Origin: a virus
Reading direction: 5' to 3' (one strand)
Length of the DNA: 22,745 nt
Virus record (IMG/VR): IMGVR_UViG_3300025652_000597
Span: 1-22,745 of that record
Part shown: positions 14,776-20,712 of the stretch, piece after piece
How positions within the stretch are numbered: the first letter of the stretch is position 1
Layout of the letters: every line of letters begins with the position of its first letter
The notes under the pieces: model-generated
What the model was told of the DNA's origin: nothing
The model's database searches: none
What the model saw: the letters and a program-made list of their open reading frames with translations, nothing else
Position numbers and translations under genes: made by a program

Positions 14776-15081
14776 TTACGTTCTTGCAGGATATATACCA
14801 CCGCCAAATCTGATTATTACACTAGAACCAGAGCCAAACTCTCCAGTTTTAACACCGGCACGATAAGCCATTGACGGCTCAGGTTCAAACCCTACAAACT
14901 CACCACTGGCAGTAAAGGTATCTACGTCGTACCAAGTGGAACCATCAGTGCTACGCTGTACAGTAAGGATAGTACCGTTAGCAAACGTCCCTGATACGGA
15001 AAGATTAAAACCACCGTCAAAAAAGGTAGTGTCGCTGAAAGTATTCTGAGCAGTAATGGTTTCAGTTACATAAGTTGTCAT
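14776..15081 (-). CDS. Small beta-rich protein, probable virion component, 101 residues
   Basis: Starts MTTYVTETITAQNTFSDTTF and continues with alternating beta-strand pattern (LSVSGTFANGTILTVQRST, then DGSTWYDVDTFTASG), ending IIRFGGGIYPART. The DGSTWYDV piece recalls small jelly-roll or Ig-like domains found in marine phage structural proteins. No signal peptide. Its place beside adhesin and fibre genes suggests a small surface or decoration protein. Strong ribosome site AAGGAG before ATG 15081, lying in the end of the upstream gene. Function unknown. Confidence 0.7.
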   Translation of the reverse strand: MTTYVTETITAQNTFSDTTFFDGGFNLSVSGTFANGTILTVQRSTDGSTWYDVDTFTASGEFVGFEPEPSMAYRAGVKTGEFGSGSSVIIRFGGGIYPART

Positions 15082-15082
15082 C

Positions 15083-15340
15083 TTATTCTCCTTGCGCGTC
15101 TAAGTGAGTTTGATATGCGGCTTTAGCTTCGTCTGTAAATACAACACTAGCAATTGCTACAACATCAGCATCTTCACTAGAAAGGTCTGCATCAGGTGTA
15201 AGAACATGACGATGAAAGTTTCTAGATATTTCCTCATCATCTCTACTGATAATCGTTGCAGTGCGTACCTGTACTACTGGGTATCCTGCTAAATGTAATA
15301 CTTCTATCTTGTCGTTCAATGTTGCTTCTGAAAGTGCCAT
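15083..15340 (-). CDS. Conserved small phage protein, 85 residues, function unknown
   Basis: MALSEATLNDKIEVLHLAGY and onward, with VQVRTATIISRDDEEISRNF and HRHVLTPDADLSSEDADVVA, ending AYQTHLDAQGE. A very similar pattern (MALSEATLNDKIEVV…ISRSFHRHV…PD) recurs in marine phages, usually near structural genes, with no proven role. ATG 15340 has AGGA seven bases upstream and is preferred over an in-frame start at 15385, which lies in another small reading frame. Short stem GTGGC/GCCAC at 15362-15377 stands just upstream. The next gene's ribosome site is within its last codons. Confidence 0.72.
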   Translation of the reverse strand: MALSEATLNDKIEVLHLAGYPVVQVRTATIISRDDEEISRNFHRHVLTPDADLSSEDADVVAIASVVFTDEAKAAYQTHLDAQGE

Positions 15341-15351
15341 GTTTATTTCCT

Positions 15352-15423
15352 TTAGTTTATCGTGGCGAAAGTGCCACCTGTCCACCCACTAGGGGTATTA
15401 ATTAATCCGATTAGTTTTGTCAT
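15352..15423 (-). CDS. Possible 23-residue peptide in the gap before the conserved small protein
   Basis: A tiny frame reading MTKLIGLINTPSGW and then TGGTFATIN, between the beta-helix gene ending at 15473 and the 85-residue gene. There is no clear Shine-Dalgarno. In the same frame upstream of its stop codon lies DPSTNDIYEIAKKVT without a start. It could be a leader peptide or the decayed end of a lost fibre gene. Coding status is uncertain. Confidence 0.25.
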   Translation of the reverse strand: MTKLIGLINTPSGWTGGTFATIN

Positions 15424-15472
15424 TTTTTATGTTACTTTTTTAGCTATCTCGTAAATGTCGTTTGTGCTAGGG

Positions 15473-17146
15473 TCATTTTATCGTGCCCCAACCGCTTGAT
15501 GGTTGCTGTGTAAAGAACACTGAATTAGAAGAAGTAGCTGAATTAACCGTAACCCTTGCGTGTAAAAGACCACCATTCGACCATTCATCCAGTACCTCAA
15601 CAAAACCATAGCCACTGGAACCCCATGAGGGAGCATTCGTAGCGTTAACACTAGCTATATCGACTGTAAAAGCGTTACGAGGGACTAAGTTGTTAAAATT
15701 AAATGTCCACCCACTTTCTACAAGAGAGATAAAACCGTAGTTATTTTGAATTCTAAAACTTTTTACTTCCAAAATCGGATTACCACTCAATTGTCTAAAG
15801 GGTCTATAGTCCGTTGCATTGAGGGTGTTATGACAGTCCGTAACTTCAAAACTTAATTTCTGAGAAACATCACCGCTTGTATAGTTTGTATAACCGATTG
15901 CATAAATAGCAATTGGCCCCCTAACATTTCTTACTATTACAGTTGTTTCAGTGCTTTTTGCCGCTACCTCACCACCGCTAAACTCAATAATACCTCTATT
16001 TAAAGCTGTCGTTGTTAATGTACCGTAAGGGATTATATTGAGGTCACTTACTTCAGTATAAGAACTTTCCGCGCTTGATTGTTGTAATAATGTACAATAT
16101 CGAGGGATTACTACTTCAGTAATTACAGTACCACCGACAGCCTTACCATCATTTATCTTATCACTAAGATTTTGCTGAAATGTCACACATGCGTGAGAAG
16201 CCCCTAATGGGCTATTTCCATTTGCTAATTTATAGTATTCAATGGTTGGCTCTATAAGTAGTGATGTTCCTCCAAGCTGAAAATCAAAATCGATGCCGTT
16301 AGTAATGGATGTATAGGATTCTCTAGTTACTTTTGGCCTATATATAGTTGTTTCTGAACATTGAGATTTTACGGAGCGACCCTGACAGTCTATAAAAACA
16401 CAGTTATTGACTCGTGCTACTCCTGCTCTAGCGTTAGTACTAGCAGAAGCACCTATTGTTTTACCAAAAACTGCAATACCGTCTGCGTCCGAATCAGAAG
16501 GAGTCAAAACATTTTTAACATATACATTTTCTATCGTAGCTAACCCACTAAACTGAGACACCGACAACCCTTTAGTAGCCCCTGCTGAAGTATTTGTACG
16601 TTGAACACTCTCAATGTAAAGGTCTTGAACAAGGATTTTTCCATAGTCCCCGTATATTTCCATTGCAGAGTTTTCTCTAGCTTCAGTTGACGAGTTTTCT
16701 TTAATGTTTTTAATCTTAACTGCCGCTGTTATATTGACCGATCCTCCAGATGAATCATTGTGGCGTATGCTTATACCACGCCCTGCTTTGTCATTACCTT
16801 CAATTTGCAAGATACCGCCAGTAATAGAGGCACTGTTGTAATCATTAGTAGCAAAGTATAATACATCACTAAACGCTGTTGACCCTGAGTCAACTTCAAT
16901 AATCACATTGCTTTCAAGATTAATGTGCAGGCCACCAGAGGTTCTAGTGGCATAAGGCTGTATTGGCCCTGAGATTTTGTAGGTTCCATCAGGTATTGTG
17001 ACAGTTCTTTTTAATGGAATTGCGTAATCAAAACACGCTTTTAAGGCCGCAGTATCATCTATTACTCCATCTCCTACTGCACCAAAGTCCAAGACACTAA
17101 CTGGAGTTCCTGCAATCATTCTGTTGTGTGCTTTAGTTAAAGCCAT
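15473..17146 (-). CDS. Pectate-lyase-3-like beta-helix adhesin, cassette copy 2
   Basis: A 557-residue protein. The head MALTKAHNRMIAGTPVSVLD leads into FGAVGDGVIDDTAALKA (21-37) and TVTIPDGTYKIS (48-59), the entry to a right-handed parallel beta-helix of the Pectate_lyase_3 type used by tailspikes to bind or cut host polysaccharide. The middle is a run of short Asn/Gly/Val/Ile-rich strands; the last ~100 residues look like a separate beta domain ending PSSGWGTIK. Catalytic residues cannot be named. It is a paralogue of the 591-residue gene, sharing the head (MALTK…NR.I.G…VLD.GAVG.G..DDT) while the bodies differ. Ribosome site GAGGAAAT precedes the ATG. The partner fibre gene ends ten bases upstream. 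Confidence 0.8.
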   Translation of the reverse strand: MALTKAHNRMIAGTPVSVLDFGAVGDGVIDDTAALKACFDYAIPLKRTVTIPDGTYKISGPIQPYATRTSGGLHINLESNVIIEVDSGSTAFSDVLYFATNDYNSASITGGILQIEGNDKAGRGISIRHNDSSGGSVNITAAVKIKNIKENSSTEARENSAMEIYGDYGKILVQDLYIESVQRTNTSAGATKGLSVSQFSGLATIENVYVKNVLTPSDSDADGIAVFGKTIGASASTNARAGVARVNNCVFIDCQGRSVKSQCSETTIYRPKVTRESYTSITNGIDFDFQLGGTSLLIEPTIEYYKLANGNSPLGASHACVTFQQNLSDKINDGKAVGGTVITEVVIPRYCTLLQQSSAESSYTEVSDLNIIPYGTLTTTALNRGIIEFSGGEVAAKSTETTVIVRNVRGPIAIYAIGYTNYTSGDVSQKLSFEVTDCHNTLNATDYRPFRQLSGNPILEVKSFRIQNNYGFISLVESGWTFNFNNLVPRNAFTVDIASVNATNAPSWGSSGYGFVEVLDEWSNGGLLHARVTVNSATSSNSVFFTQQPSSGWGTIK

Positions 17147-17156
17147 TTTTATTTCC

Positions 17157-17942
17157 TCAAGACGCTATATAAGTATGAGTTCCAGACCAACCTGTAGAAG
17201 TACTAGTTGAGATGCTTTGAAACAAAAATAAAGTTGATCCGAAAATATTGCCAAAGCTACCGATAGTATTTGCACTAATAGAGCCAGTGGCATAACTTCC
17301 AGACGATGAATTAACAGTAGAGGCAAACGGAAGATTATCTATTTGGCTGTAGCTAGACATGTAAGCGGCAGTTGAAAGTGTTGCAGACCAAGTTACAGTT
17401 ACAACCCGACCCACCTTAGTATATGTGCCACTTGATGCTGATACACTTGCAGAGCCGCTAAACCCATTTACTGCAAAATTAGGAGTCCATACACCCTCTT
17501 CGTAATCATCAAAAAGCTCAGATGTGCCAGTGCCAGCAGTAGCAGAGAAGTCTATGCCTTTGCCAGAGGTTGCTATTACTAGGTTGCCGCCAATAGAGAC
17601 ACCAGCCGATGTGGTTTCTAGCCTTTTACCACCTCCTGTAAAATATAACTCAGCCGCACCATTGTTTCCGTAAAATATTTTATTACCTGAAGCTGTAGAT
17701 ATATTAGGGTTATCAGCCCAGATTCTTAAATCACCAGTACCAGTATCTTTTATATAGCTATTATTACCATCATGGTAAATCTGCAGGTCATCGTTATTTC
17801 CAAATATAGCCTTTTTTCCATCTTCCCAAGTAATATCAGAATCTATGTCAATGTTGCCTTCAAAGGTTAGTTGCCCTTCAATAGTAACATCGTTGAATGT
17901 TGGGTTACGTCCAAAGACACCACCGTTTTGTTTAATACTCAT
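17157..17942 (-). CDS. Tail fibre-like protein, cassette copy 2 (261 residues)
   Basis: Begins MSIKQNGGVFGRNPTFNDVT, a head shared almost exactly with the 315-residue gene. It continues DLQIYHDGNNSYIKDTGTGD (52-71) and GKGIDFSATAGTGTSELFDD (127-146) with YEEGVWTP, motifs frequent in marine phage tail fibres. The last ~100 residues (Ser/Thr/Gly-rich beta strands) differ from the other copy and are the likely variable tip. No enzymatic motif. AAAGGAAT precedes the ATG. It lies between two beta-helix genes in the pattern fibre, helix, fibre, helix. A structural or attachment role is inferred. Confidence 0.78.
   Translation of the reverse strand: MSIKQNGGVFGRNPTFNDVTIEGQLTFEGNIDIDSDITWEDGKKAIFGNNDDLQIYHDGNNSYIKDTGTGDLRIWADNPNISTASGNKIFYGNNGAAELYFTGGGKRLETTSAGVSIGGNLVIATSGKGIDFSATAGTGTSELFDDYEEGVWTPNFAVNGFSGSASVSASSGTYTKVGRVVTVTWSATLSTAAYMSSYSQIDNLPFASTVNSSSGSYATGSISANTIGSFGNIFGSTLFLFQSISTSTSTGWSGTHTYIAS
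17482..17567. repeat. Duplicated fibre block, copy 2, central part
   Basis: An 86-bp stretch inside the 261-residue fibre gene that matches 20120-20205 with 7 mismatches by eye. It encodes the GKGIDFSATAGTGTSEL module and is a remnant of the cassette duplication. Confidence 0.85.
17881..17942. repeat. Duplicated fibre block, copy 2, gene start
   Basis: The first 62 bp of the 261-residue fibre gene match 20636-20697 with 7 mismatches by eye. The changes mostly leave the protein head MSIKQNGGVFGRNPTFNDVT unchanged, indicating that the head is under selection. Confidence 0.88.
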
Positions 17943-17971
17943 TTTTCTATTCCTTTAATTAGGTTGAACAA

Positions 17972-19747
17972 TTAAATTCTAATAATCTCAAACTCAGCTT
18001 TCCAATCGTAAGTAGCTGTAGCACCTGAATTTACTCGCAACCGCAAATTATTACCTGACGCTTCCCACACAAAAGCAGATGTATCTCCTGCTGTCTTTAT
18101 GTCGCTTAGTGTCGTAGCCGCCGCTTCAAGAGCAACACCACCCCCTGCATCCCTATAAGCTAACACTGCTGTTCTTACATATCTGCGCTTAGTGCTATCG
18201 CTTAACTTACAGGCAATATCTGCAACAATAGATACGGAAGACTCATCATCCAAAGGAATCTGGTACATGGTTACAGGAGTAGTAGAAGTAGTTTGGGCTG
18301 TCTGCTTATTTGTTCCAGTAGAGTAGCCAAAGTTACCAATGTTCAGAAGAGATGCCGCGCTGTTAGAATCTAATGTTACATCTACAGGCCAATCTTTTAG
18401 CAAAACATTTGCTCGCGCAGAATAAGCCCCAGAGGTTCCAGTGAATACTGCTTTGCCTTTTACCCAAATATTTCCTGCAACGGCATACAATCCGTAGTCC
18501 TGAAGACTACTGACATCAGTTGCTTCTGGATCAATCAACGTCAGAGAGCCAACATTGTTAATATTAATGCCGTAATACGCTCCATTAGTTGTGTTTGCCT
18601 CTCGAATCTTTGGCTTGATAGTAATGTTGTTTGCTGAAACAGAGTCAATAAAAACCCCATCGCGTCCCGATCTAGTGCTGATGATATCAATATCAATATC
18701 TTTATTGTTTGTGCCTTGAATTACTAAACCGTATTGAGTTGAATCTTCTGCCACAACAGTAGCTTGCATATTACTTGTATCTTTATTGATGCCTAAACCT
18801 CGCTGACATCCTCGCGCAACAACAGTTGCAACAATATTACTGATAGATGCAACACCAGTAGTTCCTGCATTTTGAATTTCTAGCGCGTGTGATCCACAGT
18901 TTGTAGCGTTCACATCGAGAATAAAGTTTTTAATATCTGGATTAGCAGATAACGCAGATTGAATTTTGCAACCGTCTAACTCACAATCGGACGCAATGAT
19001 ACTTAAATTTATGTTTCCAGATTGTAGGTACGCCCCATGCTGACCGGGGATGCCGTGAATAACACCATTTAAAACAATATTATCGTTATTGCCTTGAGTG
19101 TATGTGCTGTAAACTTCAACAAGTATTCCCTGTGCTGTTCCAGTTACATTTAAATTATTTATTTGAACATTCTTGCAGTTACCATAAGTCGCTGAATGCT
19201 TAATGTAGATTCCGTTTTGAAAATTTGCAGACGCAGGAATTGTTGAACCATAATTGTGAGTACCTTCGACAGTTATGTTTTCAACCATCACGCCAACCGA
19301 CCCTTCGATATACAGTCCTGCGTTAGATCCGTTTCTTGTTCTTGCATTTGTTATATTGACAGTTTCACAATCAATAATTGAAATAACCCTGTCTAAATGC
19401 CCAGAGTTTCCTGTCCAACTTGAAGAATATGCACCCTTTCCTTTGAACAGAGCATTATTGCACTGCATGTCTATGTTAGTTTTAGTCGTTGCCTTAAAGA
19501 CTGATTTGTCGTCAGTGGATTGCTCAATTATTACTCCCGCATTAAGAATTACAGACGCATCTGAACTCAACGAAATTTCATCTGTAAGCAGATAAGTTCC
19601 GTCTGGATAAAAAACACTTTTGCCTGTAGTGTGCGCGGCCTGTATTGCTAACGTATCATCTTTAGTGCCATTACCCACTGCTCCATAATCAAGGACGTTT
19701 GCTAGCGCACCAGATATCAGCCTGTTTGTTACTTTTGTTAAGGCCAT
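17972..19747 (-). CDS. Pectate-lyase-3-like beta-helix adhesin, cassette copy 1
   Basis: A 591-residue protein with head MALTKVTNRLISGALANVLD, then YGAVGNGTKDDTLAIQAA (21-38) and SVFYPDGTYLL (44-54): the start of a right-handed beta-helix. A long run of coil repeats follows (about 60-430, for example KNVQINNLNVTGTAQGILVE and NIVATVVARGCQRGLGINKD), consistent with a trimeric tailspike stalk. The C-terminal 120 residues form a distinct beta domain (e.g. QIPLDDESSVSIVADIACKL) ending DWKAEFEIIRI. Enzyme activity on polysaccharide is possible but not shown. It starts three bases after the fibre gene's stop, so the two are probably translated together. A weak ribosome site, TAGGGTATAAAA, precedes ATG. 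Confidence 0.8.
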   Translation of the reverse strand: MALTKVTNRLISGALANVLDYGAVGNGTKDDTLAIQAAHTTGKSVFYPDGTYLLTDEISLSSDASVILNAGVIIEQSTDDKSVFKATTKTNIDMQCNNALFKGKGAYSSSWTGNSGHLDRVISIIDCETVNITNARTRNGSNAGLYIEGSVGVMVENITVEGTHNYGSTIPASANFQNGIYIKHSATYGNCKNVQINNLNVTGTAQGILVEVYSTYTQGNNDNIVLNGVIHGIPGQHGAYLQSGNINLSIIASDCELDGCKIQSALSANPDIKNFILDVNATNCGSHALEIQNAGTTGVASISNIVATVVARGCQRGLGINKDTSNMQATVVAEDSTQYGLVIQGTNNKDIDIDIISTRSGRDGVFIDSVSANNITIKPKIREANTTNGAYYGININNVGSLTLIDPEATDVSSLQDYGLYAVAGNIWVKGKAVFTGTSGAYSARANVLLKDWPVDVTLDSNSAASLLNIGNFGYSTGTNKQTAQTTSTTPVTMYQIPLDDESSVSIVADIACKLSDSTKRRYVRTAVLAYRDAGGGVALEAAATTLSDIKTAGDTSAFVWEASGNNLRLRVNSGATATYDWKAEFEIIRI

Positions 19748-19749
19748 TT

Positions 19750-20697
19750 TTATACCCTATAAGATAGTGTAAAAGTTAAGTGATTGTCATTTGCGCCTGT
19801 GTCTAAATCTGTCAATGCGGCTTGATTATTATTGATATCTCGTGGGACTGCTTCAGTTCCAAAGCAGGAAACAAGTTCAAAGTTGGTTGCATCCACAAAA
19901 CCCGCTCTAAGCGCGGTGGCGTTATTCCACTGGTCAGCCGTTGACCCAACAGTAAAGGGCAAGCCGCCAATTCGCACATTACCAGAACCAGAACCAACAG
20001 TTAATGCATCTGTTCTGATGGCGCAAAATACCGTAACAAGTTCTCCAATTTTGACATAGCTTCCAGTTTGTATGTCGTAAGTAACAGAATCAAAATCTGT
20101 CCCACTGGTAGTATATGTAGGAGTCCATGTACCCTCCTCGTAATCATCAAGTAGCTCAGAGGTGCCAGTGCCAGCGGTAGCAGAGAAGTCTATGCCTTTG
20201 CCAGAAACAAAAGCTAAATTTCCAGAAGTGTTAAATCGTGCGGCTTCAGACCCAGTTAATGTAGTGTTGTTTGGGGCTGTGTAAAAGACAATATTATTTG
20301 TCGCGTTTGCGCCACTAATGCCACCACCAATCGACACCGTACCTCCTGTAACTGACGAGCTAGAAGTTAGAAGCATACCTGTTAAATTTTCTTCAGCATT
20401 TGTATAGTGTCTTCCTAATATTGCCCCATATTTAGTAGTAGCATCAGAAGCTGTATTACTAACTCTAAATTGTGTAGAAAGCCCTGCATCTATAACGTCT
20501 AACTGTATTCCGCTTGCGGCTACTCCTACACCAACATTGCCAGTAAGAGATGAAGTCCCTGTAACCTCAAGATCACCATCAATTTTAAGGTCAGAGTTAA
20601 TATCAATGTCACCGTCAAAGGTTAAAGTTCCATCAATAGTTACATCGTTAAATGTAGGGTTGCGGCCAAAGACACCACCATTCTGTTTAATACTCAT
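19750..20697 (-). CDS. Tail fibre-like protein, cassette copy 1 (315 residues)
   Basis: Head MSIKQNGGVFGRNPTFNDVT as in the 261-residue copy, then a repeated IDGTLTFDGDIDINSDLKID and DGDLEVTGTSSLTGNVGVG pattern (20-58) common in fibre shafts. The module GKGIDFSATAGTGTSELLDD (166-185) with YEEGTWTP follows. The middle (60-160) and the last ~120 residues have no counterpart in the other copy. No catalytic motif is seen. AGGAG stands before the ATG. It is directly downstream of the S74 spike. An adhesin or fibre role beside the beta-helix protein is inferred from the paired layout. Confidence 0.78.
   Translation of the reverse strand: MSIKQNGGVFGRNPTFNDVTIDGTLTFDGDIDINSDLKIDGDLEVTGTSSLTGNVGVGVAASGIQLDVIDAGLSTQFRVSNTASDATTKYGAILGRHYTNAEENLTGMLLTSSSSVTGGTVSIGGGISGANATNNIVFYTAPNNTTLTGSEAARFNTSGNLAFVSGKGIDFSATAGTGTSELLDDYEEGTWTPTYTTSGTDFDSVTYDIQTGSYVKIGELVTVFCAIRTDALTVGSGSGNVRIGGLPFTVGSTADQWNNATALRAGFVDATNFELVSCFGTEAVPRDINNNQAALTDLDTGANDNHLTFTLSYRV
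20120..20205. repeat. Duplicated fibre block, copy 1, central part
   Basis: An 86-bp stretch in the 315-residue fibre gene, 7 mismatches by eye to 17482-17567. Both copies are in the same orientation. Confidence 0.85.
20636..20697. repeat. Duplicated fibre block, copy 1, gene start
   Basis: The first 62 bp of the 315-residue fibre gene, 7 mismatches by eye to 17881-17942, same orientation. Confidence 0.88.
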
Positions 20698-20712
20698 TTT
20701 ATTCTCCTAAAT

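Noticed and set aside
15362-15377. GTGGC/GCCAC stem as a terminator
   Set aside because: The stem is only 5 bp and no T-run follows on the - strand; at most a small mRNA stem before a ribosome site.
15341-15385. Upstream ATG at 15385 for the 85-residue conserved protein
   Set aside because: The extra 15 residues do not fit the conserved MALSEATL start, and ATG 15340 has a proper ribosome site.
15473-20697. Diversity-generating retroelement acting on adhesin tips
   Set aside because: No reverse transcriptase or adenine-marked template/variable repeat pair was seen; the repeats are conserved heads, not variable ends.
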